A stretch of DNA of 64,000 nucleotides from Lentzea californiensis (GCF_024648825.1 NZ_JANBBE010000010.1:284519-348518), one strand, 5' to 3'. Counted from the stretch's first letter, positions 49,759 through 58,926 are shown. The notes: generated from the letters alone by a model not told the origin. Program-made: numbers and translations.

Positions 49759-50196
49759 ATGAGCATCAAGAGCATGCACCACGTCGGCATGACCGTCACC
49801 GACCTCGCGGCCGCCGTCGCGTTCTTCGAGGCACTGGGCATGGAGCTGGAGGGCAAGGCGCACATGGAGGGCGAGTTCGTCGACGGCGTCATCGGACTCG
49901 GCGGCTCCAGCAGCGACATCGCCATGATGAAGACCCCGGACGACCGGTACCGGATCGAGTTCAGCCAGTTCCAGACGCCGCGGAGCATCGACGGCAGCTC
50001 CCGCGCGCCGATCAACGCCCTGGGCCTGCGGCACGTCGCCTTCGTCGTCGACGACCTCGACGACACCCTCGCCCGCCTCGAACCGCACGGCGCCGAGCTG
50101 GTCAGGAACGTCGAGACCTACGAGGACGTGCTGCGGACCTGCTACGTCCGCGGCCCCGAGGGCGTCCTCGTCGAGCTGTGCCAGTACTTCAGGTGA
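49759..50196 (+). CDS. VOC-family (glyoxalase-like) protein
   Basis: A 145-residue vicinal-oxygen-chelate protein with two beta-alpha-beta-beta-beta units. The first is MHHVGMTVTDLAAAVAFFEA (metal His) and the second LRHVAFVVDDLDDTLARLEP, closing with RGPEGVLVELCQYF (metal Glu). The full HxHE ligand set is compatible with an active enzyme such as a dioxygenase, isomerase or resistance protein. The function is undecided. Its 3' end overlaps the convergent AraC gene by 8 bp. Confidence 0.93.
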   Translation: MSIKSMHHVGMTVTDLAAAVAFFEALGMELEGKAHMEGEFVDGVIGLGGSSSDIAMMKTPDDRYRIEFSQFQTPRSIDGSSRAPINALGLRHVAFVVDDLDDTLARLEPHGAELVRNVETYEDVLRTCYVRGPEGVLVELCQYFR

Positions 50197-50959
50197 GCGC
50201 CCGCGCGTACGCCGTGGGGGAGACACCGACGGTCTGCGTGAAGTCCCGGACGAGGTGGGCCTGGTCGCTGTAGCCGAGGTCGGCGGCCAGATGTGCCCAC
50301 TCGACGTCCGTCTCGGCCCGTTCCAGCGCTTCGTGGATGCGGTACCGCAGGATGACCCACTTCGGGCTCACCCCGACGTAGTCCGCGAACAGCCGTTGCA
50401 TCGTCCGCACCGCCACCCCGCAGTCCCGCGCGAAGTCCGCCACCCGCCGGATCTCCCGGTCGTCCCGGATCCGCTGGACCAGCTCCATCGCCAGCGTCGC
50501 CTGGGCGTCGGCCACGGGTCCGAGCCCCAGCAGGAACGCGTCGAGCGCGGCCACCCGCTCGTCCTCGTCCTCGACGTCCAGCACCAGCGACGACGGGACG
50601 TCGAGCCGCACGTGCCGCCCGGTCCACTCCGACACCGGCTCGGCCCGGAACGGCCGGAACCCACCGGGCCGGAACTGCACGCCCGCCACCCGGATCCGCC
50701 CGTCGAGCACCCGGCTGAACAACCCCAGGCCCACCCCGGCGATCTCCGGCTGGGCGAACCCGCGCTCGAAGACGATGTTCACGGACGGGTGCGGCACGAC
50801 GTGCGAGGTGTACGGCGCGTCCAGGTCTCCGTCGATCAGCCAGTAGTGCTCCAGGTACGGCTGCAGCTCGGCGCACGGCATGCGGCGGCGGAACCGCACG
50901 CGGGCGAACAGCTCGCGCGCGTCCACGATCCCCCGAGTGTCACGACGCGGCCCCTGCAC
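50189..50959 (-). CDS. AraC-family regulator (DUF6597-type N-terminus)
   Basis: A 256-residue regulator. The N-terminal part (CAELQPYLEHYWLIDGDLDA, PHPSVNIVFERGFAQPEIAG, VAGVQFRPGGFRPF) matches the sensor domain common to actinobacterial AraC proteins. The C-terminal part is the double helix-turn-helix (DFARDCGVAVRTMQRLFADY, VGVSPKWVILRYRIHEALER, DLGYSDQAHLVRDFTQTVGV). GTG 50957-50959 is the longest start. It is convergent with the VOC gene and divergent from the TIGR03086 gene at 51042, either of which could be its target. Confidence 0.94.
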   Translation of the reverse strand: MQGPRRDTRGIVDARELFARVRFRRRMPCAELQPYLEHYWLIDGDLDAPYTSHVVPHPSVNIVFERGFAQPEIAGVGLGLFSRVLDGRIRVAGVQFRPGGFRPFRAEPVSEWTGRHVRLDVPSSLVLDVEDEDERVAALDAFLLGLGPVADAQATLAMELVQRIRDDREIRRVADFARDCGVAVRTMQRLFADYVGVSPKWVILRYRIHEALERAETDVEWAHLAADLGYSDQAHLVRDFTQTVGVSPTAYARALT

Positions 50960-51041
50960 AGCCAGATCCTAGGTTGGCCCAGATCCTCGGTTGGCGCGTT
51001 TCTTCAAGAGCGGCGAGACGCCCGGAAATAGGCTCGCGACC

Positions 51042-51596
51042 ATGAAGCTCAGCGTTCTGCTCGACCGAGCCCGCGACCACGCACTGCCCGTCATCGCGAA
51101 CATCACCGACGACGACCTGTCCAAGCCCACCCCGTGCGCCGACTACGACGTCCGTGCCCTGCTCGACCACCTGCTGCACGTCGTCGTGGAGTTCCAGAAG
51201 CTCGCCGCGAAGCGGGACGCCGACTTCAGCAGCACCCCGTCCTACCCGGACTGGCGCGACCGGTACCCGGCGGAGTCCGCGAAGCTCGTCGAGGCCTGGG
51301 GCCGGCCGGGCGCGACCGAGGGCATCGCCGGCACCATGAACATGCCCGCGCAGACGGTCGGCGGCCTGGCGCTGCTCGACCTCACCGTGCACGCCTCCGA
51401 CCTCGCCCAGGCCACCGGCCAGCGCTTCGAACCCGACCCCGAGGTGCTCGCCGAGGTCGCCGGCCTCGTCGCCCAGATGGGACCGATGGCCGTCGAGTGG
51501 AAGGTCTTCAAGGAACCCGCCGAGGCACCGGCCGACGCGTCCCCGTTCGAGCAGTTGCTGGCCACCACCGGCCGCGACCCGCGCTGGAGTGCTTGA
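51042..51596 (+). CDS. TIGR03086-family metal-binding protein (DinB/mycothiol-dependent type)
   Basis: A 184-residue DinB-like protein. LSKPTPCADYDVRALLDHLL contains the first metal His region, and LALLDLTVHASDLAQATGQR the C-terminal HxxxD-type motif. This is the TIGR03086 pattern, related to the mycothiol-dependent maleylpyruvate isomerase and S-transferase proteins of actinobacteria. It may be a mycothiol S-transferase, but the substrate is unknown. ATG 51042 begins MKLSVLLDRA. A relative lies at 56478. Confidence 0.92.
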   Translation: MKLSVLLDRARDHALPVIANITDDDLSKPTPCADYDVRALLDHLLHVVVEFQKLAAKRDADFSSTPSYPDWRDRYPAESAKLVEAWGRPGATEGIAGTMNMPAQTVGGLALLDLTVHASDLAQATGQRFEPDPEVLAEVAGLVAQMGPMAVEWKVFKEPAEAPADASPFEQLLATTGRDPRWSA

Positions 51597-51604
51597 CTGG
51601 CCCC

Positions 51605-52297
51605 ATGCTGACGATCGGAATGCTGGGCGGGATGAGCTGGGAGAGCAGCGCGGAGTACTACCGGCTGGCGAACGTACTGGTGCGCGAACACCTCGGTGGC
51701 CTGCACTCGGCGAAGGTCGTGCTGCACTCGGTCGACTTCGCCGAGGTCGAACGCATGCAGGTCGACGGCCGGTGGGACGACGCGGGCAAGGCGCTCGCCG
51801 AAGCCGCCGCGCAGGTGCAGGCCGGCGGCGCCGACTTCCTGCTGATCTGCACGAACACCATGCACAAGGTGTTCGACCAGGTCCAGGCCGCCGTCGACAT
51901 CCCCGTGATCCACCTCGGCGACACGACGGCGCAGGCCATCAGGCGAGCCGGCTTCACCACGGTCGGCCTGCTCGGCACCGGCTTCACCATGGACCAGCCG
52001 TTCTACCGCGAACGCCTCGAGTCGCACGGCCTGAAGGTCCTGCTGCCGTCCGCCGAGGACCGCGCGATGGTGCACCGGGTCATCTACGACGAACTGTGCC
52101 TCGGCATCGTCCGCGAGCAGTCCCGCCGCGCCTATCAAGACGTGATCTCACGCTTCGAAGGGGCCCAGGGCGTCATCCTCGGCTGCACCGAGATCGAACT
52201 GCTCATCACCCAGGCTGACGTGCAGCTTCCGGTGTTCCCGACGACCCGCCTGCACGTCGAGGCGGCCGTCGAACGGGCGATCCAGAGCATTCTGTGA
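51605..52297 (+). CDS. Aspartate/glutamate racemase family protein
   Basis: A 230-residue Asp/Glu racemase fold protein. The front is MLTIGMLGGMSWESSAEYYR, the catalytic Cys pair sits in LLICTNTMHKVFDQ and GVILGCTEIELLI, and VIHLGDTTAQAI lies between. Both cysteines are present, so it should be an active racemase, most likely for aspartate or a related amino acid (YgeA/RacX type). ATG 51605 follows the previous stop by 8 bp, so the two genes are probably co-transcribed. Confidence 0.95.
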   Translation: MLTIGMLGGMSWESSAEYYRLANVLVREHLGGLHSAKVVLHSVDFAEVERMQVDGRWDDAGKALAEAAAQVQAGGADFLLICTNTMHKVFDQVQAAVDIPVIHLGDTTAQAIRRAGFTTVGLLGTGFTMDQPFYRERLESHGLKVLLPSAEDRAMVHRVIYDELCLGIVREQSRRAYQDVISRFEGAQGVILGCTEIELLITQADVQLPVFPTTRLHVEAAVERAIQSIL

Positions 52298-52345
52298 ACA
52301 AGTGATGTGATCCAGGCCGCAACGCGGCCACCGAACGAAGTGTCT

Positions 52346-52380
52346 TAGTCACTGAGAGCTATTCCTTCTTCAGTGAACTA
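52346..52380 (+). promoter_or_regulatory. Inverted repeat in the leader of the subtilase gene
   Basis: TAGTCACTGA (52346-52355) pairs with TCAGTGAACTA (52370-52380) with a single-base bulge and a 14-nt loop. It abuts the GGGGAG ribosome-binding site (52381-52386) of the subtilase gene. It could be a regulator site or a leader hairpin that affects translation. Confidence 0.5.
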
Positions 52381-52392
52381 GGGGAGTTCGCG

Positions 52393-55300
52393 TTGAAACG
52401 ATCACACATCGCCGCAGGGCTGACGGCTGTCGTGGTTGCCGCCACGGCAGCCGTTCCCGTTTCAGCGGCACCGCAGGACCACCAGCTGCGCGCCGGCGGG
52501 CTGACCACCAAGGTCACGCTCGTCACCGGTGACGAGGTCATCGTCCACAACGGCAAGGTCCAGGCCAGAGGCGCCCAGGGCCGCGAGAACGTCGGGTTCC
52601 GCTCGTACACCGACACGCGCGGAGACCTGCACGTCGTCCCGCTCGACGCCCAGGCGGGGCTCAATTCCGGCGCGCTGGACGAGCGGCTGTTCGACGTCTC
52701 GCTGCTCGCCAGATCCGGCTACGACGACAGGTCCAGCAAGACGATTCCGCTGATCGTGCAGGGGCAGGCGATCAGCGCCGCGAACGCCGAGTCGTTGCCG
52801 AGCATCGGCGCGCACGCGATCACGATCGGCAAGGACGGCTCGTTCTGGGCCGGCGCTCGGGCGGCGGGCACCGGCAGGATCTGGCTCGACGGCAAGGTCA
52901 CCGCGTCACTGGACCGCAGCGCCGCGCAGGTCGGCGCGCCCCAGGCGTGGGAGAAGGGCTTCACCGGCAAGGACGTCACCGTCGCCATCCTCGACACCGG
53001 CGTCGACGAGAACCACCCGGACCTCGCGGGCGCCGTCGTGGAGTCGAAGAACTTCTCCGACAGCGACACCACCGACGACCGCGTCGGCCACGGCACGCAC
53101 GTCGCGTCCACCGTCACCGGCGACGGCAAGTACAAGGGCATCGCGCCCGACTCGAAACTCATCAACGGCAAGGTGCTCGGCGACTTCGGCGGCGGCCGCG
53201 AAAGCGACATCATCGCCGGCATGGAGTGGGCCGCGGCCAAGGCCGAGGTCGTCAACATGAGCCTCGGCAGCTCGTGGCCCGACGAGGGCACCGACCCGAT
53301 GTCGCTCGCGCTCAACCGCATCACCGAGCAGACCGGCACGTTGTTCGTCGTCGCCGCCGGCAACTCCGGTGGCGCCATCGGCTCACCAGGCTCCGCCGAC
53401 GCGGCCCTCACCGTCGGCGCCGTCAACCGTGACGACACCCTCGCCGAGTTCTCCTCGCGCGGCCCGCGCTGGATCAACAACGCCGTCAAGCCCGACATCA
53501 CCGCGCCGGGCGTCGACATCGTGGCCGCGAAGGCCAAGAACGGCCAGATCGGCACGCCCGTCGGCGACGGCCACGTCGCGCTGTCCGGCACGTCGATGGC
53601 CACCCCGCACGTGGCGGGAGCGGCGGCGATCCTCGCCTCCCAGCACCCCGCCTGGAAGGCGGAGGACATCAAGGCCGCACTGATGAACAGCGCCAAGCCC
53701 AACCCGTCGCTGACCATCTACGACCAGGGCGCCGGACGTCTCGACATCGGCCGCGCCGCGTCCGCCGGGGTCTCCACGGACCACGGCAGCATCTCGCTGG
53801 GCACCGCGCAGTGGCCGCACGACGACGACACGCCCATCACGAAGAAGCTGACCTACCGCAACAACGGCACCTCCGACGTGACGCTCGACCTCAGCATCGC
53901 CGAGGTCAAGCCCGCCGGAGCCGGCCTGTTCAGCGTCTCACCGGCCAAGCTCACCATCCCGGCCGGCGGCACGGCCGACGCCACGGTCACCGCCGACACC
54001 TTGGCCGCCGTCGCGGACGGCGTCTACGGCGCGGTCGTCCTGTCCTCCGACGGCGTGCGCGTGCCGATCGGCGTCGTGAAGGAGGTCGAGAGCTACGACG
54101 TGAAGCTCACGTTCCTCGACCACAACGGCGCGGCGACGCAGTACTACGACTACCGGTTCGTCAGCCTCGACCAGCCGCAGGCGTACTTCCGCCACGACCC
54201 GTCCGGCACGCTCGTGCAGCGCCTGCCCAAGGGCAAGTACTTCCTCGACGGCACGATCAGCACCCGTGACCCCGACCCGACCAAGGGCGGCCTGACCACC
54301 GCGCTGACCGAACCGGCGCTGGAGGTCGGCGGCAACACCGAGATCGTGTTCGACGCACGGCAGGGCATCCAGCCGGTGATCGCGGTCGAGCAGAAGGACG
54401 CCAAGGCGGCGTCCGCGGGCCTCGGGTTCCTGATGCAGGCCAACTGGGGCGAGACCGGCGGCACCTGGTACCTCAACAGCTTCGACTCGATCCGCGTCCG
54501 CCCGTCGACGACGTCGTGGCCGAAGTTCGACTTCTACGCCGAGAGCGTGATGGCCAAGCCGGACGCCAACGGCAAGTTCGACGGCAGCCCGTACCAGTAC
54601 CACGTGCGGATCAGCGAGAAGACCCGCGTGCCGGCGAACCTGCAGCGTTCGGTGAAGGACCGCGAACTGGCTCGCGTCAACTCCGTCACGCACGCCCGCG
54701 TGCCGGGCTCGATCGGCCAGCGCGACAACGGCGCCTCCGGCCCGCTGCCGTTGCGGCTCGAGGAGTTCTACACGCCGGGCGTCGAGTGGTCCGGCGGGCT
54801 GACCGAGTTCGCGAAGCTCGGCGAGTGGCCCGCCCTCGGCTCGCAGTACTCGGTCGCACCACGGGTGTTCAAGCTCGGCCGCACCACCACCGAGCACTGG
54901 AACAGCGCCGTCTACGGCCCCGGTGTACCGCACGCCCCCGGCACTGTGCGCTTCGCCGGACGCGTGGGCAACTCGCTTCGCCTGGATCTGCCCGTGCACA
55001 GCTCGCAGGGCATGTACGGGTACTCCTCGCCGACCACCGGCCGCACCACGGTCACGCTGGACGGCAAGGTCATCTCCGACCTCCCGGAGGCCGGCTACGC
55101 CAACATCCCGAACCTGCCGGCGGAGAAGAAGCGCTACACCGTCCACACCGAGGCGACCCGCGACTCGTTCTCGTCGCAGGTGACCGCGGACTGGTCGTTC
55201 TACTCCGAGCACGTCCCCGGCGACCTCTACCAGTCGGTGCCGCTGCTGGCCGTCCGGTTCGCGCCCGCGCTGGACGCGAACAACCGCGCCGGCCGCGTCG

Positions 55301-55548
55301 CCACCGTGCCGATCACGGTGGAGCGCAACGGAACGGGCCCCGTCACGAACATCAAGGACCCCGCGGTGCAGGTGTCCTACGACGAGGGCAAGACGTGGAA
55401 GCCGGTGCCGCTGCGCAAGACGCGCGCCGGCTGGCAGCTCACGCTGATCCACCCGCACGGGGCCAAGAACGTGTCGTTCAAGGCTCGGGCGGCGGACGCG
55501 GGCGGTGACGTCCAGCAGACGATCATCCGCGCGTACGACCTCAAGTAG
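52393..55548 (+). CDS. Large secreted S8 family serine peptidase (subtilase)
   Basis: A 1051-residue secreted protease. TTG 52393, with GGGGAG 6 nt upstream, opens a signal peptide, MKRSHIAAGLTAVVVAATAA ending VSAAP. A propeptide runs to about 175. The catalytic domain has Asp 201 (VAILDTGVDENHPD), His 233 (VGHGTHVAST), the oxyanion Asn 323 (AAGNSGG) and Ser 401 (LSGTSMATPHVAG). A long C-terminal region (about 460-1051) of beta-rich, probably Ig-like domains follows, as in streptomycete subtilisin-like proteases of about 1,100 residues. It probably acts outside the cell. A very strong hairpin terminator follows. Confidence 0.96.
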   Translation: MKRSHIAAGLTAVVVAATAAVPVSAAPQDHQLRAGGLTTKVTLVTGDEVIVHNGKVQARGAQGRENVGFRSYTDTRGDLHVVPLDAQAGLNSGALDERLFDVSLLARSGYDDRSSKTIPLIVQGQAISAANAESLPSIGAHAITIGKDGSFWAGARAAGTGRIWLDGKVTASLDRSAAQVGAPQAWEKGFTGKDVTVAILDTGVDENHPDLAGAVVESKNFSDSDTTDDRVGHGTHVASTVTGDGKYKGIAPDSKLINGKVLGDFGGGRESDIIAGMEWAAAKAEVVNMSLGSSWPDEGTDPMSLALNRITEQTGTLFVVAAGNSGGAIGSPGSADAALTVGAVNRDDTLAEFSSRGPRWINNAVKPDITAPGVDIVAAKAKNGQIGTPVGDGHVALSGTSMATPHVAGAAAILASQHPAWKAEDIKAALMNSAKPNPSLTIYDQGAGRLDIGRAASAGVSTDHGSISLGTAQWPHDDDTPITKKLTYRNNGTSDVTLDLSIAEVKPAGAGLFSVSPAKLTIPAGGTADATVTADTLAAVADGVYGAVVLSSDGVRVPIGVVKEVESYDVKLTFLDHNGAATQYYDYRFVSLDQPQAYFRHDPSGTLVQRLPKGKYFLDGTISTRDPDPTKGGLTTALTEPALEVGGNTEIVFDARQGIQPVIAVEQKDAKAASAGLGFLMQANWGETGGTWYLNSFDSIRVRPSTTSWPKFDFYAESVMAKPDANGKFDGSPYQYHVRISEKTRVPANLQRSVKDRELARVNSVTHARVPGSIGQRDNGASGPLPLRLEEFYTPGVEWSGGLTEFAKLGEWPALGSQYSVAPRVFKLGRTTTEHWNSAVYGPGVPHAPGTVRFAGRVGNSLRLDLPVHSSQGMYGYSSPTTGRTTVTLDGKVISDLPEAGYANIPNLPAEKKRYTVHTEATRDSFSSQVTADWSFYSEHVPGDLYQSVPLLAVRFAPALDANNRAGRVATVPITVERNGTGPVTNIKDPAVQVSYDEGKTWKPVPLRKTRAGWQLTLIHPHGAKNVSFKARAADAGGDVQQTIIRAYDLK

Positions 55549-55556
55549 CGACTTGA

Positions 55557-55611
55557 CCGCACGCGGGGCGCTTTCGTACCGACATGCGGTGCGAAAGCGC
55601 CCCGCGTGCGG
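55557..55611. terminator. Bidirectional terminator hairpin
   Basis: A perfect 20-bp stem, CCGCACGCGGGGCGCTTTCG (55557-55576) with its complement at 55592-55611, extends four more pairs inward. It lies between the subtilase stop (55548) and the stop of the convergent YciI gene (55619), so it can end both messages. No T-run is present, which is common in high-GC actinobacteria. Confidence 0.85.
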
Positions 55612-55618
55612 CTGACGG

Positions 55619-56038
55619 CTACTGCTGGTACGGGGCGAGGGTGCCCGGGTCCACGTCGGGCGCTCCCATGATCGGGTGCACTTCGATCGGCTGGTTCAGG
55701 AGCTTCCCACCCGGCCCGGGGCACGCCGAGGCCTTGCGGGCGATCTCCAGCAGCCGGTCGTGGCTGTCGACGTCGACCACCCAGTACCCGGCGATGACCT
55801 CCTTGGACTCCGCGAACGGACCGTCGACCACGACCGGCCCGTCGTCGCTGCCCCGCACCACGAACGCCCGCGCGGGACCGCTGAGCCCCTCGGACTGCAG
55901 CAGCTCACCGGACGCGCGCAGCTCGGCGTCCAGGTCGCGCATGTAGGCGATCATGCGGTGCATGTCCTCGTCGGACCAGGCGGCGAGGCCCTCCCAGTCC
56001 TCCTGGCTGCCGCCGTAGCTGACCAGCATGTACTTCAC
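55619..56038 (-). CDS. YciI/DGPF-domain protein (third copy)
   Basis: A 139-residue YCII-related protein. It opens MKYMLVSYGGSQEDWEGLAA and carries the DGPF signature GPVVVDGPFAESKEVIAGYW. I start at GTG 56036-56038, which overlaps the stop of the VOC gene (GTGA) and has GGGGAG 5 nt upstream; the GTG six bases earlier lies within that ribosome-binding site. Unlike the two other YciI genes here, no ECF42 sigma gene adjoins. It is last in a five-gene run with VOC, TIGR03086, RraA and MFS genes. Confidence 0.92.
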   Translation of the reverse strand: MKYMLVSYGGSQEDWEGLAAWSDEDMHRMIAYMRDLDAELRASGELLQSEGLSGPARAFVVRGSDDGPVVVDGPFAESKEVIAGYWVVDVDSHDRLLEIARKASACPGPGGKLLNQPIEVHPIMGAPDVDPGTLAPYQQ

Positions 56039-56433
56039 TTCCACTCCCCACCGGTAGCGCGGGCCTTGATCTCCTGCACAGCCCAGCTGTTGCCGTCCGG
56101 GTCGTCGAAGAAGATGAACGACCCTCCGTCCGCCTCGTTCATGCGCACGATCTCGCCGACATCGACGCCGCGCTCGACGAGCTGCGCGTGGGCCTTCTCC
56201 AGGTCCGACACGACGAGCTGCACGCCCTTCAACGTCCCCGGCTCGCCCTTGACGATGCCCTTGCCCATGACGATCGAGCAGCCGGAGCCGGGCGGGGTGA
56301 GCTGCAGGACGCGCGTGTCCTCGTTGAACGTCGTGTCGTGGTCGACCTTGAAACCGAGCTGCTCCTCGTAGAAGCGCTTCGACCTGTCGAGGTCCGACAC
56401 CGGTACGACGACGACTTCCAGGGTCCAGTCCAT
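56035..56433 (-). CDS. VOC-family (glyoxalase/bleomycin-resistance-like) protein
   Basis: A 132-residue single VOC domain protein. It begins DWTLEVVVVPVSDLDRSKRF, then YEEQLGFKVDHDT and RVLQLTPPGSGCSIVMGKG, and ends SFIFFDDPDGNSWAVQEIKA, a standard pattern in which the usual first His is Val. Such proteins often bind or alter small toxic molecules. The start ATG 56431-56433 is 44 bp after the TIGR03086 gene, and the 3' end overlaps the YciI start by 4 bp. Confidence 0.93.
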   Translation of the reverse strand: MDWTLEVVVVPVSDLDRSKRFYEEQLGFKVDHDTTFNEDTRVLQLTPPGSGCSIVMGKGIVKGEPGTLKGVQLVVSDLEKAHAQLVERGVDVGEIVRMNEADGGSFIFFDDPDGNSWAVQEIKARATGGEWK

Positions 56434-56477
56434 GTCATTCCTCTCAGCGGCTGCCTTGTACGCACCCGTCGAAGTGC

Positions 56478-57050
56478 TCAGGGACTTTTCGACATGGGGT
56501 CCCGGCCCACATACCCGAGCAGCCGGTCCTGCAGCGGAGCGTCGCCGGGCACCGGGACCTCGGCGCCGTAGACCTCGATGCCGGGACCGAACGCGCCGGG
56601 TGTGCGGAAGCGTTCCATCAGGTCGGCGGGCACCGACGTCGCCGACGCCCAGAGGCGTTCCACGTCGGCCGCGGGGATCGTCTCGTCCTGGCCGGTGGCG
56701 CGGGCGAGGTCCCAGCCGTGCAGCACCAGGTCGTCGCTGACGACCTGGTCGACGTGCTCTTCGAGCGTCATCGGGCCGGCCGGGGTGGAGACCTCGCTGC
56801 GGGCTCGGTGCGAGTCCAGGGCCTCCTGGACCTGGCGGCGGGCCTCGCGGAAGTCCGTGAGCGGGTCTTCGGTGCGGGGGATCGGCTGGCCGAGCATCAC
56901 GCCGTGCATGTCGATGACGTGGTCCACGACCTCAAGTGCCGTCCACTGCGCACACGGCGAGGGATTGGTCCACGCCTCGGACTTCACCCGCGCGACCTTC
57001 GCCTCGAACGCGTCCGCCCGGACCCGGTATCTGGCCGAAATCGATGTCAT
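56478..57050 (-). CDS. TIGR03086-family metal-binding protein (second)
   Basis: A 190-residue DinB-like protein: VARVKSEAWTNPSPCAQWTA, then LEVVDHVIDMHGVMLGQPIP (metal His region) and SDDLVLHGWDLARATGQDET (HxWDLAxAxGxD motif). This is the TIGR03086/maleylpyruvate-isomerase-like pattern, with mycothiol as the likely cofactor in actinobacteria. It is related in design to the gene at 51042. The gap to the upstream RraA-like gene is 4 bp, so they are co-transcribed. Confidence 0.92.
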   Translation of the reverse strand: MTSISARYRVRADAFEAKVARVKSEAWTNPSPCAQWTALEVVDHVIDMHGVMLGQPIPRTEDPLTDFREARRQVQEALDSHRARSEVSTPAGPMTLEEHVDQVVSDDLVLHGWDLARATGQDETIPAADVERLWASATSVPADLMERFRTPGAFGPGIEVYGAEVPVPGDAPLQDRLLGYVGRDPMSKSP

Positions 57051-57054
57051 GGCC

Positions 57055-57726
57055 TCACTCCTCGACGGCGCCGCCGATCTTGCGCAGGTGTTCGCGGAAC
57101 GTCAGCCCGCTCTCCAGGTACTCGCCGAACCGCAGCTGGCCGCGCAGGGACTCACCCTGCCGCACGCGGTCGGCCTGCGCTCGTTCGACATCCCGGATGC
57201 CGCGCGCCTTCTCGATGAGGGCACCGGCATGGGACGCCGGCACGAACAGCACGCCGTCGTCGTCACCGAACACGATGTCGTCGGACGTGACGGTCCACTG
57301 GCCGGCCTCGGCCGTCGAGAGGGCCTCGGGCGCGCGGTCGCGCAGGCTCAACGGCCCTGTCGGGTTCGCGCCGAGGCTGAACACCGGCAGCCCGATCGCC
57401 CTGATGTCCTGGGTGTCGCGGTGCAGACCCCAGATGACGACGCCCGCGAGCCCGGCCTTCTGCGCCTCGAGCACGATCAGGTCGCCCACGCAGGCCTCGT
57501 CCGTGCGGGCGTCGTTGTCGACGACGAGCACGTCGCCGGGCTCGCTGCGTTCGATGGCCTCCAGGAAGACGTCGACGCTGCCCGCGTGGCGGGCGGGCAG
57601 CACGCGGCCGCCGGTCTTCGAGCCGGGGATGACCGGCGTCAGGGAGACGGTGCGGACCGGGATGTCGGCCCGGATGCACGCGTCGGCGAGGTGTGCGGTG
57701 GTGAGATCCAGAGTGGCGAGATCCAT
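57055..57726 (-). CDS. RraA-family protein (HMG aldolase/RNase E inhibitor-like)
   Basis: A 223-residue RraA-like protein. The core has RSEPGDVLVVDNDARTDEAC, then AGVVIWGLHRDTQDIRAIGL and PVFSLGANPTGP, with the conserved RD pair in HRDTQDI used for metal and substrate in 4-hydroxy-4-methyl-2-oxoglutarate aldolases. Actinobacterial members are more often enzymes than RNase E inhibitors, so an aldolase or oxaloacetate decarboxylase is the likelier role. It starts 10 bp after the MFS gene in the same run. Confidence 0.9.
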   Translation of the reverse strand: MDLATLDLTTAHLADACIRADIPVRTVSLTPVIPGSKTGGRVLPARHAGSVDVFLEAIERSEPGDVLVVDNDARTDEACVGDLIVLEAQKAGLAGVVIWGLHRDTQDIRAIGLPVFSLGANPTGPLSLRDRAPEALSTAEAGQWTVTSDDIVFGDDDGVLFVPASHAGALIEKARGIRDVERAQADRVRQGESLRGQLRFGEYLESGLTFREHLRKIGGAVEE

Positions 57727-57736
57727 GCGCGCATTC

Positions 57737-58906
57737 TTACGCCGAGACCTTCTCCTCGGCGGAATCGGTGCGCAACACGCCCGCGGACAGCGCGGCGACC
57801 AGGCAGAGCACCACCGGCAGCAGGAACGCGATGTTGAGCGGCACGAAGTGCGTCAGCCAGCCGATCACCGCAGGCCCGGCCAGCACGCCGAGGTAGCCGA
57901 GCCCCGCGACGCGCGAGACGTTGACACCCGCCGCGCCGGGTTCCGCGTGGCCCGCCGCGCTGAACAGCTGCGGCACCGTGCCCGACAGGCCGATGCCGGC
58001 GATCGCCCAGCCCACCAGCGCCAGCCAGATCCACGGCGAGAGCGCGGCCGTCGCGATGCCCGCCGCACCGATCACCGAGCCCCAGCGCAGCACCGCAGTC
58101 GGCCCGATCTTCGCGCTGACCCGGTCCGCGAGCAGCCGCCCGACGGTCATCGTCGTGGCGAACGCGCCGTAGGCGAGAGCGGCGATCTGCGGGGACGCGT
58201 CGAGGACGTCCTGCAGGTGCAGCACGCTCCAGTCGTTCGCGGCACCCTCGCTCAGCATCACCAGCAGCGCGAGCACCGCCATGATCCAGATCCGGCGGGG
58301 GGCCTTGCGCTTGCCGGTCTGCTCGGTGGCGTGCTGCGACTCCTTCTCGTCGAGCAGGAACCTCGCGGTCACGAGGCTGACGACGACACCGAGCACGGCC
58401 GCGGCACCGAGGGTCGTGGCGGGGGAGAGCTCCCAGCTCAGCGTTCGGGCACCGGTCAACGCCGCGGCCACACCGCCGAGTGACCACGTCGCGTGGAACG
58501 CCGACATCACCGGACGGTCGTAGTGCCGCTCCACCACCACGGCGTGCGCGTTCATGCTGACGTCGATCAGCCCGTTGCCGAAGCCGAAGACGAGCAGCGC
58601 CGCACCGAGCGTCCACTGGTTGACCGCCACACCGGGCAGGAACGCCGTCACGCTGCACACGACACCGGCCAGCGGCACGACCAGTTTCACGCCCACGCGG
58701 TCGGTGAACTTGCCGCCGAGCCGCATGCCGAGGAACGCGCCCAGTCCGAGCAACAGCAGCAACCGGCCGAGCTCGGCGTGACTTATGCCCGTGCGGTCCT
58801 CGACCGTCGGGATGTGCACGAGCCACAGCCCGAGCAGGAACCCGTTGAGGGCGAAGTACGTGAAGGTGGCGACCCGCGCGGCCTTGAGAGCGTTCACTTG
58901 CGTCAC
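57737..58906 (-). CDS. MFS transporter
   Basis: A 389-residue major facilitator with about 12 hydrophobic helices. Features are TYFALNGFLLGLWLVHIPTV, LGAFLGMRLGGKFTDRVGVK (motif A-like loop), ALLVFGFGNGLIDVSMNAHA and AFATTMTVGRLLADRVSAKI. I use GTG 58904-58906 (opening MTQVNALKAARVATFTYFAL); the frame remains open to 58963 but would cross the palindrome at 58945-58961. No ribosome-binding site is obvious. It is divergent from a DeoR regulator with palindromes between, so it is likely controlled by it. The substrate is unknown; FucP-like and drug-export roles are both possible. Confidence 0.9.
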   Translation of the reverse strand: MTQVNALKAARVATFTYFALNGFLLGLWLVHIPTVEDRTGISHAELGRLLLLLGLGAFLGMRLGGKFTDRVGVKLVVPLAGVVCSVTAFLPGVAVNQWTLGAALLVFGFGNGLIDVSMNAHAVVVERHYDRPVMSAFHATWSLGGVAAALTGARTLSWELSPATTLGAAAVLGVVVSLVTARFLLDEKESQHATEQTGKRKAPRRIWIMAVLALLVMLSEGAANDWSVLHLQDVLDASPQIAALAYGAFATTMTVGRLLADRVSAKIGPTAVLRWGSVIGAAGIATAALSPWIWLALVGWAIAGIGLSGTVPQLFSAAGHAEPGAAGVNVSRVAGLGYLGVLAGPAVIGWLTHFVPLNIAFLLPVVLCLVAALSAGVLRTDSAEEKVSA

Positions 58907-58926
58907 GCTAACGAACGATTCGCCTG

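Noticed and set aside
47599..50226. An 875-codon minus-strand open frame
   Set aside because: It spans the antisense of the ECF42 gene, runs across the LysE gene in another frame and overlaps the VOC gene; no coherent domain is present.
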